Positions 1 to 9,395 of a DNA stretch of 64,000 nt are shown here, piece after piece. Position 1 is the first letter of the stretch. Each line of letters begins with the position of its first letter. The stretch is from Paramoeba atlantica (lineage: Eukaryota; Discosea): the NCBI GenBank assembly GCA_977017575.1, contig CDRNVI010000025.1, positions 1 to 64,000 of the forward strand. Direction: 5' to 3'. The notes beneath the pieces are model-generated. The model worked only from the letters and a program-made list of their open reading frames with translations. It ran no database searches and was not told the origin of the DNA. The position numbers and the translations under genes are program-made.

Positions 1-1986
1 TGGGGGGGGGTCTAAAATTCGTAAAATTTGTCCAATTTTGGAAAATAATAGCGCGTTCGAGAGCTCTCGCAGAGTTGTATGTTTTAAGATAGGCAGTTTG
101 CGGGGGTTAGGGGGGTACCCCCCTTTGATGGAAGGGTCAAAAACACGATTTGCAAATTTTAAAAACTGTAAAAAATGGTCAAAAATTACCCTTAATACCC
201 ACAGGAAGACCCGTTTCGCTCAATAACGATGCGACAACGCTTGCGGAAACTGCTCATCGTGTTAATTTTCTTTTTTAGGCTCTTCGTTAAACGCGGTGGT
301 TGCTTTCAACTTAGAAGTCACTCATGCTGCGCGCTTCGCGTTGAAAACTACCACCGCGTTTAACGAAGACCCTAAAAAAGAAAATTTAGCCTGGAAAACG
401 GAAAGAATATAGCCGAAAATAGCCGAATTTCGGGTAAAAATGGGGTGATTTTCGCGTATTTTTGCTGTCAGAGCACTAAATCCGACATTTGCGCGTGGGA
501 AATCACTCGCAGGCATGAATGAAAGCCTACCGAACGTATTGGGTAGAGAATACGACTCCAACCATACCATTCTTTCGACACAAAAATGCCCCTTTAGGTC
601 CGAAAAATACTTTTTCACCTTTTTTAGTCAAAATTGGGCCATTTTGAGGGGCGCACCACGGTTCGAAGAAGTGATACCTTGCGAAAACAACTGCGGAGAA
701 AGCTAGTGTAGGTCCCAAACTATCAAAATACAATAGGGGAAACGATTTTGGAAAACTATTTTTTTTGTCATTTTTTTCGCCAAGTTGAATTTTTTTTCAA
801 AATTTTTTTTCCGAAAAAATCCGAACTTGGCGGACCCGTCCTGCGGATACGCGGGGGGGTCACCCCCGGGTGGGGGGGTGGAAAATGCGCGCCAAGACCC
901 CGGCTACCCTTTCTGCGGTTTTTTTTCGAAAACTAATTTTTTCGAAAAAATTTGCTCGACCATGCCCCCCCCCCTGGACCCCCCCCTGGACCCCCCCCAT
1001 GGACCCCCCATTTTTTTCAAATTTTTTTTTCAGTTTTGGTCCACCGGAGCCCCCTTTTATATTTTTTTCTTCTATTATATCACTGTGTTCCCCTTTATAT
1101 TTTCACTGTTTTTGTTCACTTTTTTTCAATAATCGAGTGTAGAGCGGTAGTTTTACAACCACCGCAATACATTCTTACTTGCGTTCTGATTGTAATCTTT
1201 CGAACGCTGTCTCAATGGCCGATACTAATTCAGCCCGATTCTTGGGTCGAAGATCATTTTTGATCCTGTCCATGGTCCCCCAAAGGTTTTCAATGGTTTA
1301 AATCGGGGGATTCTGCAGGCCAAGAGAGTACATTAATACCTTCGTTGCGAAAGGTTGTTCGCGCAGAATTATGAACAGGACAATTATCCATTGCAACGAC
1401 CCCAGATGGGTGGCGCCTCAAATAATTTAAAAGTCCTTTGCGCTTCTTCATGGCATCATTGAAAACATCCCCTGTTACAGTTACTTTTCGGCCGGAAGGG
1501 TCGTGGGAGGGAAAAATGTGTAGATGAAATCCATGATTTTAACTGACCCCCATCCACACCATGACGCCGTTCCCTCCATATCAAGGTTCTAGCTCTCCCT
1601 GCTGTTCCTTGGCGGGGTCAGTCTTCCGGCAAAGGTAAGTAATTTTGTTTCGTCCCCTACCGCAAGTGAACTTCTTCTCATCGCAGAAAACAATTTGTCT
1701 CAGTTGGGTATCTGACCAAGTGAGCATCTCAGAACAAAAATGCACTCGTTTCCTCTTGTGTTCATTGGTCAGTGCGGGCTTTCTTTTTAAAGTTCGCATG
1801 ATCATACCATGGCTCTTCATGGCGTTAACCAAAGTTGGTCTTGAACACTGAAATCCAAGAGAAAGCACAACTCTATGGAGCACACCAGTTCTCAATCCCG
1901 TACGGGAGGTCACGGTATCCCTCATCAATTATAAATCATTTTTACGAATTTTAGACCCCCCCCACCACGAGTTTTTCACCCCTGTA
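1..1986 (-). mobile_element. Tc1/mariner-like transposon, degraded, left end outside window
   Basis: The right terminus reads TTTTTCACCCCTGTA at 1972-1986. The first 250 bases match, in inverted orientation, the 3' end of the better preserved copy at 42487-43862. Remnant transposase lies on the minus strand (1373-1928 and 1168-1375) with the second catalytic Asp block (DNCPVHNSAR) and a SPDLN block. The N-terminal DNA-binding half is deleted next to the right terminal repeat, and a fold-back element (266-1167) is inserted in the 3' part. The transposon itself interrupts the endonuclease domain of the neighbouring retrotransposon. It is not functional. Confidence 0.85.
266..1167 (-). mobile_element. 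fold-back element, copy 1, inserted in the Tc1-like transposon
   Basis: This non-coding element of about 0.9 kb has a hairpin at each end. At 264-386 there is a long inverted repeat whose arms include CTTCGTTAAACGCGGTGGT. At 1139-1165 a shorter hairpin contains GCGGTAGTT and AACCACCGC. The flanks rejoin in the intact transposon sequence (GTGTTAA then TACATTC), which defines the insertion precisely. The interior is rich in poly-C, poly-T and GGACCCCCC-like runs with no credible ORF. It is homologous, in inverted orientation, to 6412-7373. Confidence 0.75.
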
Positions 1987-4231
1987 TGTCAGGGCCTCGA
2001 CCGTTGTCGAACCTGGGTTCGCAAAGATCTGGGGAGAAACCATAGTTGATTAGGAGGTTTCGGAAGGTTTCCTTAACTACTTTATGTCGAGAGGCTTGGG
2101 TCTTGCCCCTGACCTTCTTGCAGTCCAGCGCTTGGACGCAAAAATCCTCGTTCCTGAGGGTGGCGCCGCACACGCAGTGTAGTTCAGGTTCGGAGGTCGG
2201 GGAGACCAAGTACCGAAGGCGGGCCGCTGTTTCCCACTCGGGGTCCCGCATGTAGTACTCCGGCCTGTTCGGCCACGCATTCATCCATTCGGTAGAGTGG
2301 ATGTTTTGAATCTGTCTCATACAGACCAAATGCGTGGCCGAGGGGGCCTTCTGGATGGCCGCCTCACAGAAGCTGCGTCTCAGCTCCTTGGCTGGCGTAC
2401 CCTGAGTGAGTCCTTGGAGGGCGTTTTTGGCTTTGCCCTGCATGTCCCCACCTTTGTGCTCGAAAGGAATGGTTCCTAGGAAGTCCGCCGTAAAAAGGGG
2501 ATTTGAGAACGGCGACTTTCCAGGGGGGCCCATCCCTCCGAGTAAGGCTTCAGAGAACGCCTTGATGGCACAATCAATTTGTTTATTGGCCATCTTGGTG
2601 ACCGGGGGTTCGTGCGTCCGCACAATATAATTCCAGTGCGGGCTGCCGCATAGCCGCAGGAGGGGTAGGGCGCATTGCCTGGGGAGGTCCTTCAGTTTCC
2701 CCAGGAAGGAGGCCACCTTGGGTGCCTTGGAGAGCACCCATTCCTCCTCAACCGACTCCGAAGCTCCAATGTAAGCTCCAAGGAGCTTAACCCCGCCCGG
2801 AGAGTGCACCATTCTGGTACCTTTGAAAGCCGAGTATAGGTCATCCCGGCGGGTGGCGACCTTACTCTTGGCAGTGTTTAGCTTCAACCCAAGGAATTTG
2901 ATTTCTCCTTGGAGGGCATCGAGGGCCTCCCCGCACACCATGGGCTCCCCAGCGAGGGTGACGTCATCGAGGTAAGCCCATAATTTCAAGGAGCTGGGGA
3001 ATTTGGCCGCCACTCGAGAGATGGCCCCCTGTACCCCGATCGCGAACAGGATAGGGGCGAGCGGGTCTCCCTGTTTGACCCCCCTGGTGCTCATGAGGAC
3101 ATTGCCCTCGCCCAGGTGAAGAGCGCTGGGTTTCCCGTATCCGAGGAGGGTAATGCCCTCGAGGGGGAGAAGCTTGGGGTTCCCCCGTATGGCCCTGAAA
3201 ATAGCTGACCTCGAGATGCTGTTAAAGGCATTCTCGAGGTCCGCCGCGACAATAACCTCGTCGGGCCTGTCTCGGAAGTGATCGCGTACCTCGTACACGA
3301 TGTGTTCACACCCTTGGGTGTATTGGGCCCCGAATTGGAGCCCTTGGAAGACGTTTGGGAGGTGTTCGCGCACCCTTTCAAGGGCGAGGAGTCCCGCCAG
3401 TTTCAGGAACACTTCGCCCATGGTAATTGGGCGACAGGTCGAGTGATGCCCCGCGGGGGCACCCGGTTTGGAAAACAGTTTAAGGGTGGCCCCCGTTATT
3501 ATCTCCATCATGGAGTTAGGGAGGGTGTTCGTAATGATACCGTGGACAATCCACCTCACACATTCCCGGGGATCATCCTCCATAAGGGCCGGGGCCAGTA
3601 GCTCCTTGGTCCACCCGGACGGTCCCGGGGCACAAAGCAGAGCCAAGCCTCGGACCTTCCGGGCCACATCCGCCGGGGACGGGAGCGCCCCGTGGACGTC
3701 TTGGTCGTAGCGATACAGGCCGGAGGTATATGGGCCCCCGGTCGGATGGAGGCGTCTTGCGTAGTATGAGGCCGCATAAGGGTTAGCGGGGGGATCCAAA
3801 GGGGCTTCGAGGATTTTCGCTGCTCTGGAGAAAGAGCCCACTCTAACCAGTTCCTCAGCGCGCTTGAGCGCCGAGGTGGGTGAACCGTTAGCTTGTATAG
3901 GCATGGGGGACATGCTCTCTGACCCCTCGAGGAACGCGCGCTGGCGTAGTTCCCTGGCCATTTGCTTCTGAGAGAGCTTCTCCTCCGGGAAGAACAGGAA
4001 GCGTTTTACCGAGAGAATGAGGTTCCAAGCGGTCACAATCTTCTGGTCAGGGGATTTAGATGGGAACCTACGGCAAACATGTGCTAAGTGTTCTCTCCAC
4101 GCAGGGGTCTGGACTGCATAAAGTTTGCGCAAAGAGCCCCTTCCCAACAGTTCCGCCAGGTTTTCGGGGGACGGGGCGTGGTCGGTTCCTTCTGTATACG
4201 CGCTCTGTGTGCATGGGGGCGTAACGGACAC
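1976..4231 (-). CDS. retrotransposon reverse transcriptase with truncated restriction-like endonuclease
   Basis: The 751-codon frame has an RT domain (roughly residues 195-480) with ADLENAFN at about 330-337, RGVKQGDP at about 383-390 and the active-site YLDD at about 420-423. Near residue 675 follows a CVCG...C zinc-knuckle-like segment. From about residue 690 comes an RLE domain with the GRGPD motif that starts the PD-(D/E)xK nuclease core. The stop codon is supplied by the terminal repeat of the inserted Tc1-like transposon, so the nuclease is incomplete. The annotated first codon is GTG; there is no in-frame ATG until residue 91 and an upstream stop at about 4297. Translation therefore probably depended on reinitiation, frameshifting or a lost start. 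Confidence 0.8.
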   Translation of the reverse strand: MSVTPPCTQSAYTEGTDHAPSPENLAELLGRGSLRKLYAVQTPAWREHLAHVCRRFPSKSPDQKIVTAWNLILSVKRFLFFPEEKLSQKQMARELRQRAFLEGSESMSPMPIQANGSPTSALKRAEELVRVGSFSRAAKILEAPLDPPANPYAASYYARRLHPTGGPYTSGLYRYDQDVHGALPSPADVARKVRGLALLCAPGPSGWTKELLAPALMEDDPRECVRWIVHGIITNTLPNSMMEIITGATLKLFSKPGAPAGHHSTCRPITMGEVFLKLAGLLALERVREHLPNVFQGLQFGAQYTQGCEHIVYEVRDHFRDRPDEVIVAADLENAFNSISRSAIFRAIRGNPKLLPLEGITLLGYGKPSALHLGEGNVLMSTRGVKQGDPLAPILFAIGVQGAISRVAAKFPSSLKLWAYLDDVTLAGEPMVCGEALDALQGEIKFLGLKLNTAKSKVATRRDDLYSAFKGTRMVHSPGGVKLLGAYIGASESVEEEWVLSKAPKVASFLGKLKDLPRQCALPLLRLCGSPHWNYIVRTHEPPVTKMANKQIDCAIKAFSEALLGGMGPPGKSPFSNPLFTADFLGTIPFEHKGGDMQGKAKNALQGLTQGTPAKELRRSFCEAAIQKAPSATHLVCMRQIQNIHSTEWMNAWPNRPEYYMRDPEWETAARLRYLVSPTSEPELHCVCGATLRNEDFCVQALDCKKVRGKTQASRHKVVKETFRNLLINYGFSPDLCEPRFDNGRGPDIQG

Positions 4232-4434
4232 AGGTTCGGACGGGATTCCGGCCGTGTGTGCGGGCTCCGGCCGTAATGGCCGCCGCCGCGATCTCTAGTA
4301 TCGTCCCGCTGACGAGCGGGGTGGGCTCCCCCATAAGGACCGGCGCGAGGCTGCCATCCTCGGAGTGTGGCTCACCGGCGTGCTGGTTGCCCTCCCCCTG
4401 ACGAGGGAAGTTGGGTTCAGAACCTTTCGGGAGG

Positions 4435-5034
4435 TTACCGGCCTTTGCGGGAATGCCGCGGGGTTGCGGGGGGGGCCCTAGCCTTAGGAGGGGATGTTAC
4501 GTAAGGGCCTGAAGGGAGGCTGCGCGCGACAGACCGAGTATTGCGAGTCTTGCGGTGAGGTCCCGGGTTAGCCTCGATGCAGCCCCGTCTCAGGTTGCAT
4601 CGCACCAGTTCCGCCGACCACCCCGAGTCGGCGATTAAACCCTCAGAAGGGAGGAAACACCAGTATACGGACCCGTCTTCCGCCTCGAAAGGGGTCCATG
4701 CACATGCGAAGTCGTGAGTTAGTGCCAACGTGTAGCAAAGGAAGAAGGGAATATTTTCTGCGGGGAGGGGCGCTTTCGTGTTGATACATGAGCCGTGTGT
4801 TGTTCCGTCGAACACCCTGACATGGTGTCCGTGTGGCGAATCGTTGAAAGGTACGAGCAGGGTGGCCCAAATGTTGGGCGAGGCGCCCACGTCCTCGTCT
4901 GTCTCCAGGTAGGGGTCTCTCTGGTCGGTGGTGAGACATACGCGGTCCGACGGGACCCCTAGCGTGAGGCCAACTGTGTGAGCTAAGCCTTGGAGTGGGC
5001 ATCCGGGTGGGACCGGAACCATGGTGTGCCCCAT
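4435..5034 (-). CDS. retrotransposon middle ORF with 2A ribosome-skipping motif
   Basis: This 199-residue ORF starts at a true ATG. Residues 151-159 read GCIEANPGP, preceded by a leucine/arginine stretch, which matches the 2A consensus (D/G)(x)(V/I)ExNPGP. Skipping between Gly158 and Pro159 would release a 158-residue peptide and leave a basic 41-residue tail beginning with Pro. I do not recognise the N-terminal domain. 2A motifs are established in trypanosome non-LTR elements of the ingi/L1Tc group. Finding one beside an RLE-type reverse transcriptase is less expected. The ORF sits 11 bases downstream of the zinc-finger ORF and about 140 bases upstream of the open RT frame. Confidence 0.65.
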   Translation of the reverse strand: MGHTMVPVPPGCPLQGLAHTVGLTLGVPSDRVCLTTDQRDPYLETDEDVGASPNIWATLLVPFNDSPHGHHVRVFDGTTHGSCINTKAPLPAENIPFFLCYTLALTHDFACAWTPFEAEDGSVYWCFLPSEGLIADSGWSAELVRCNLRRGCIEANPGPHRKTRNTRSVARSLPSGPYVTSPPKARAPPATPRHSRKGR

Positions 5035-5045
5035 AGCGTGGGGCC

Positions 5046-6323
5046 CTAGATGCAGGTTAACCTTGGTCCAGACCTCCTCATGGAGTTCCGGAGGGGGGGC
5101 GTCCCCGGTGGGCCGTGCGCTCCCCCCGACTGGCGGCGAAATCGAGGGGCGTCAGCCATAGGGGGCGGCGGAGAGTCTACTTCAATGTGCCCACTCGACG
5201 GGGTTGTCGGGGCCCTGTTTAATAAGGCGATGCGCTGCAGTTCCCCGAGCCACACGTTGTGAAGTTCGGAGGTTGAGGCCCACTGGAGGTCTGAGATATC
5301 TGAAGCCCCCCACCGGTGTTCCTTGAGAAGGTGGGCTGCGGTCGCGCGGACAGCGGCCTGTTCGTGGACGAGCTTATGGTCCGCCAACTTCCGCTGATCG
5401 AGGAAGACCCGCCCACAAGTATGGCAAAGATGTGCTCGATCCTCGACCAGTTTGCGTTCCCTATGCTCCTGCCCCGCGTCCTGGCAGAGTAGGGCGAGCC
5501 ACTCTGAGATGATGTCGTCCCGCGCCCTCGCGAAGTCGGCCTCCAGAGCTCGGGCAGCGCTCGCTAGACGATGCTCTTCGACTTCGTGTCCGAGGTCCGA
5601 GGACGCTCCATCCTTGCGTCCCCTATTGAAGAGAGCCCTCATAATTTCGGCATTCTTAGATGCTATGATCGCAAGTTGGTCCTGGAGCGGGGGTGCTTTG
5701 CCAGTTACGGTGCCGGAGGGGGGTTCTGTACCTTGGGTTGATAGGTGCGGAGGGATGGGTGAGAGCAATCTGGCCTTGTCCGCGTAGGAGTGGATCAAAT
5801 GGGTGGGCGTCGGCCGAGGGGCGGAGACCCGGGAGGAGGAGCGGGTGCGGGGGCCCTCGGCTTGGAGGCTCGGCTTGCGGGGAGCCGACCGGCCCCTGGA
5901 GGTGGCGCGCGTAGGGGTAGAGAGACGTGAACGAGAGCGTGTTCTACGGCCTGGGGATGTGTCCCGTCCCGGGGAGATTCTGGCGGGTGATGAGTGGCTA
6001 CCAGCGCTCTGGCGTTCGGCTCGGAGTTCGATGCATTCCAGGCATAGAAGGTGAAAAGGTCGCCTCGGGGAGAAGGTCTGCGCGCAGAAACCACACGGCC
6101 GGTTGTCGAGGGAGGGGGAGGCCCCCGTGTGAGGACGGGGGGAGGTCTGCTTGGGTCCACCGTGGGCGGGCCCGAGAGAAGAGGAGTGGTCCCGCGGAGA
6201 TCGGGACAATCGTCGAGATGAATCAGCGCACGGCTGGCACATCCGATGGGAGGGGGAGAGTGGTTCATACTTCGAACCACAAGTTGCGCAAAACAAGATT
6301 CCCTGGAGCGGGGGTTTTGCCAT
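5046..6323 (-). CDS. retrotransposon ORF1, zinc-finger nucleic-acid-binding protein
   Basis: The start is the ATG at 6323, 425 residues, rather than the upstream TTG that is part of the spliced-leader-like sequence. Two treble-clef-like clusters lie near the N-terminus (CATC...CQPC and CGFC...CLEC), followed by a long Arg/Ser/Pro-rich low-complexity region. A C2H2 finger (CHTCGRVF...DHKLVH) lies near residue 310. ORF1 proteins of SLACS/CRE elements are known to carry C2H2 fingers, so a role in RNA/DNA binding and ribonucleoprotein assembly is likely. It ends in a basic Pro-rich tail. Confidence 0.65.
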   Translation of the reverse strand: MAKPPLQGILFCATCGSKYEPLSPSHRMCQPCADSSRRLSRSPRDHSSSLGPAHGGPKQTSPRPHTGASPSLDNRPCGFCAQTFSPRRPFHLLCLECIELRAERQSAGSHSSPARISPGRDTSPGRRTRSRSRLSTPTRATSRGRSAPRKPSLQAEGPRTRSSSRVSAPRPTPTHLIHSYADKARLLSPIPPHLSTQGTEPPSGTVTGKAPPLQDQLAIIASKNAEIMRALFNRGRKDGASSDLGHEVEEHRLASAARALEADFARARDDIISEWLALLCQDAGQEHRERKLVEDRAHLCHTCGRVFLDQRKLADHKLVHEQAAVRATAAHLLKEHRWGASDISDLQWASTSELHNVWLGELQRIALLNRAPTTPSSGHIEVDSPPPPMADAPRFRRQSGGAHGPPGTPPLRNSMRRSGPRLTCI

Positions 6324-6356
6324 GGGGGTAAAGTAACGAAGAAAGAGGAAGTAAAT

Positions 6357-6391
6357 CAACAGGGTACAGAAACTGTATCTTTATCGTTAAA
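6357..6391 (-). other. spliced-leader-exon-like sequence at the 5' end of the retrotransposon
   Basis: The minus strand contains TAACG, then GATACAGTTTCTGTAC, then CCTGTTG. The 16-base core is identical to what I recall of the Trypanosoma cruzi spliced-leader exon, and the upstream TAACG and terminal TTG also match kinetoplastid leaders. It is followed by ATTTAC, not by GT. It therefore looks like an exon already joined to an mRNA, not a spliced-leader RNA gene. A pyrimidine-rich 33-base leader and the ORF1 ATG follow. The inference is that a trans-spliced element transcript was reverse transcribed and integrated with its leader. Confidence 0.65.
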
Positions 6392-6411
6392 TCATTATTA
6401 TTATATCCTTA

Positions 6412-7373
6412 TTGCGGTGGTTGTAAAACTACCGCTCTACCCTCGATTATCGAAAAAAAAGTGAACAAAAACAGTGAAAATATAAAGGGGAACACAGTAA
6501 TATTATAGAAGAAAAAAATATAAAAGGGGGCCCCGGTGGTCCAAAATAGAAAAAAAAATTGAAAAAAATGGGGGGTCTAGGAGGGGGGGCATACGTCGTT
6601 TTTTGAAATTTTCAAAATCTTGATTTTCGAAATCAAGCGCAGGGAAGTGGTAGAGTAGGCCGCGGCGATAATCCCCCCCCCCTGGTACGCGCAGGAGGGG
6701 TCCAGCAAGGTCAAAATTTCCGAAATTTTTGGGGTCATCAAAAAAAAAATTTGACCCCAAAAAAATATTGTTTTTCCAAAATCGACTCCCAAAACGTATT
6801 TTAAGAGTTTGGGATCTCAGCTACCATTTTACGACGTTTTTTTCGACAGATTCGCCTCCTACCCCTACTGGTAAGGTTTCAAAAGCAGCCGAAATTCGGG
6901 TTAAAATATCGAATTTTTAGCCTGAAAATCATGCTTTTTTGTCGAAAATTATGTAGTTTTCTTGAATTTTTCTTTTTTTAGTCTGTTGGGGTGATAAATG
7001 TAAATGGGGTAAATCAATAAAAGGGGGCGTTGAATAAAATTGTGGTGATCAATAGAAAGGGGTGATCAATGAAATGAGGGACTGAAATCCCGGTTGGTCG
7101 ACTAGGGCTATGGTGTCGTAACAGTTACATGGAAACCTCTACTCTTAGTTAAGCGCGGAGGTAGTTTTCAATATAGTATTTGTAAAGTTCGGAACCTCAG
7201 CTACCTTTTTGCGACTTCGATTCCTACAATACGATTTCAGTAATCATGTTAATACGTATTTTCTTTTTTAGGCTTTTCGTTAAACGCGGTGGTTGTTTTC
7301 AACTTAGAAGTCACTCATGCTGCGCGCTTCGCGTTGAAAACTACTACCGCGTTTAACGAAGAGCCTAATAATT
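6412..7373 (+). mobile_element. fold-back element, copy 2
   Basis: It begins with the short hairpin GCGGTGGTTGTAAAACTACC at 6415 and ends with the long hairpin at 7259-7373 (GTTAAACGCGGTGGTTGTTT and its inverse). Both ends and the region to about 6580 align with copy 1 in opposite orientation; the middle is diverged. A second partial arm (AAGCGCGGAGGTAGTTTTCA) at 7150-7172 suggests an internal duplication. It is non-coding and lies immediately next to the 5' end of the retrotransposon. Confidence 0.7.
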
Positions 7374-7424
7374 TCAGGCTGTAAAACATCTCTTGATCAG
7401 GGGCGTTATACCCTCAGACACGAC

Positions 7425-7866
7425 ACCGCGCTAACTGAACTCGCCAAACACATCCAAGAATCCCCGCATACAAAATATCAGCATTTTGACCTACTAGGTC
7501 ACCGAAATCCACCACATTGGCTACACAACAATCCGAATCATCAACGTCCAGACGGATTCGTTGCACTGACTGACGGTACAGAATACATCGTTGAGCTCAC
7601 TGTCCCCTGGTAAGAGAACTCAAGTACAACGCTCTATTACACGAACGACGAATAGTGCACCCGAACACGTACCTCCTCGTATTCGAAATTGGAGCACGAG
7701 GTGGTCTGATATCCTCAGCGGATATTAATCGGTTGTTTGGAGGGGGCAAGGATTTGGGGGCTAAATGTCGGGCGACGCTCTCCCGAGCTGTTATCCGTTC
7801 CAGCTTCATATTATGGCACAAGCGTGATTCCCCGCAATGGAGCGATGCAGGGACACTGTCCGCATA
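7425..7866 (+). pseudogene. retrotransposon restriction-like endonuclease domain relic
   Basis: Plus-strand translation gives RPDGFVALTDGTEYIVELT, then, after a stop and a frame change, LLVFEIGARGGLISSADINR and later FILWHKRDSPQW. This is the C-terminal nuclease domain that follows the RT in some non-LTR elements: PD motif, central ELT motif, a G-RG segment and a terminal W-RRD-P-W block. No RT remains upstream. It is a degraded LINE fragment on the strand opposite to the retrotransposon at 1987-6391. A related fragment lies at 48090-48510. Confidence 0.6.
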
Positions 7867-7989
7867 AGGGATGCAACTAACAGCGTCATATGCGCAAGTT
7901 AGTTACATCCTAAAAATCCTCTATCTTAAAAGGTATGATATCATCATATCGTACCTTAGATTGTACCTTGTTGCCTTTTTCTTTATACC

Positions 7990-8335
7990 TTGTTGATCTA
8001 CCCCATGTACCCCTTCACCCCCCTTCGCCGCGCCTTTCGCCGTCTCCCCGCCGTGCTTCCCACATCCCTCCATGCCGTTCTCCCTGCCTTGCTCCCCGGC
8101 ATGCTCGCTCCCGTGCTCCCCGCGCCTTTCGCCGTCTCCCCGCCGTGCTCCTCGCCGCCCTCCTCGCCGTGCTCCCCGCCGTGCTTCCCTCGCCTTTCAC
8201 CATCTCTCCGCCGCGCTCCCCGCCGCCCTCCTCGCCGTACTCCCCACCGTGCTCCCCGCTGCGCTCCCTGCCGCCCTCCCCGCTGTCCAACCGCCCAACT
8301 CCCCGCCTCTCTCCGCCGCGCTCATGATGTGGAGC
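7990..8335. repeat. C/G-rich low-complexity minisatellite-like tract
   Basis: Degenerate repeats of CCGCCGTGCTCCC-type units run through the interval. All overlapping frames give Pro/Ser/Arg-rich or Gly/Glu/Arg-rich translations with no domain, so I see no gene here. Confidence 0.6.
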
Positions 8336-9111
8336 TACCCGGCGTCAACACAACAAGACGTCAAGAAACTAGGGTAGCATCAATACAAAAAATTTAAGGC
8401 AGGGTCGTGGATTAACTTGTTAAGCCACGCTGAGGAGTAGCGAATCCCTCCTACCCTGGAGCTGTAATTATTGGCTTCCTTTTATAGGAGGATAAGTCGC
8501 GTGTGTGCCTTCTATGGTTGAGATTACTCCTGTGTTAGCACAGATGCTTCGAGCTTCAGCATCCGCACAGCGGACCTAGGCTGGAACTAGGGGGGCATAT
8601 CTCCTCGGAGACAAACGGCTCTGTGATACATCCATCCATACCTTAGATTACCCAATCTCGTTTAGCAGTGCCACATTCATCCTTTGTTATATTTTCTCCT
8701 GAATGCCGAAAGTACAGGTGAACTGGTCGTGCGAACTGTGTGATGATTTTTCATGCGTTAGCAATATGTTATTTACTTCGATAGCCGAGTCCACTGAACA
8801 AGAGCTCCGGTTATGGCTTAAAAACCACAAACCAGTGGTACAGCAGGCATGGTGTGCCAAGGAAAAGTATCATGAGGAGCCTGTGGCCTGTGACCGCACT
8901 GAAACTTGTTGGTTGTGCCCGATGGAGGGCAACGGTTCCTGTCGAGGCCATGACTACTCGACTTCATGACTACGGCCGAAAATTTGGCTGATGGATGGAG
9001 TAGAAATGCTTTTGGAACTTGGCGATTGGGCGTGGAACGAGCGAATGGGTGGACGCGGGCTACCCACTCGCCCATAAGATTAAGCCCATAAGCCACGTAG
9101 GCAAGCAAGTA
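8336..9111. other. unassigned interval
   Basis: No recognisable gene. A plus-strand ORF at 8703-8969 (88 codons, with several Cys pairs such as CELC and CWLC) has no family I recognise and no coding support beyond being open. It may be mobile-element debris. Confidence 0.3.
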
Positions 9112-9395
9112 CAGTAAACGTCATTATTCTGAGAGTTGCTAAAAATGAGAATTGGGCTGTCAACGTACAACTGACTAAAATGAGAATGTACCTTGGAAAA
9201 TGAGAATGGAGCTTCGGTCATGTGTCACCGTTCAATTCAATTTTACACTGAAGAATGAGAATTGAAAAAAAACTCTTTTGTTCTCTCACTGCTTAACTCA
9301 CTGCTTCATCTTCACTCACTGGAGAGTATGTGAGAGATCGGTGGAAATGACTGCGGATACCGTATACCCCCCCAGTAATGGACCCCAGGAAACTG
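9112..9395 (+). repeat. dispersed repeat R1, copy 1
   Basis: About 270 bases, beginning ACAGTAAACGTCATTATTCT and containing repeated AATGAGAAT motifs, are nearly identical to 26216-26490 in the same orientation. Both end in a TATACCCCCC...AGTAAT motif. The repeat is non-coding and probably part of a MITE. The 9396-9840 interval that follows has no recognisable gene. Confidence 0.7.

Larger units (their letters stand above)
1987..6391 (-). mobile_element. CRE/SLACS-like non-LTR retrotransposon, 3'-truncated
   Basis: Three minus-strand ORFs in three different frames lie in the order zinc-finger ORF, 2A-bearing ORF, RT plus restriction-like endonuclease (RLE) ORF. This order and the RLE placed C-terminal to the RT match early-branching site-specific non-LTR elements (CRE, SLACS, CZAR, R2, NeSL groups). 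A spliced-leader-like sequence forms the apparent 5' end at about 6391, 34 bases before the first ATG. The 3' end is lost: the Tc1-like element begins inside the RLE catalytic motif. The 5' end abuts the fold-back element at 6412. CRE/SLACS placement rests on motif pattern only. Confidence 0.75.

Noticed and set aside
6357-6412. An intact spliced-leader RNA gene
   Set aside because: The exon-like sequence is followed directly by retrotransposon leader, not by a GT donor and intron; only one copy is present and no Sm site or terminator is visible.
7935-8397. Pro/Arg-rich or Gly/Glu-rich proteins in all frames
   Set aside because: The tract is a degenerate CCGCCGTGCTCC repeat; no domain, no conserved start.
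8703-8969. An 88-codon plus-strand Cys-rich ORF as a gene
   Set aside because: No recognisable finger spacing, opposite to host gene direction and surrounded by repeats; left as unassigned.
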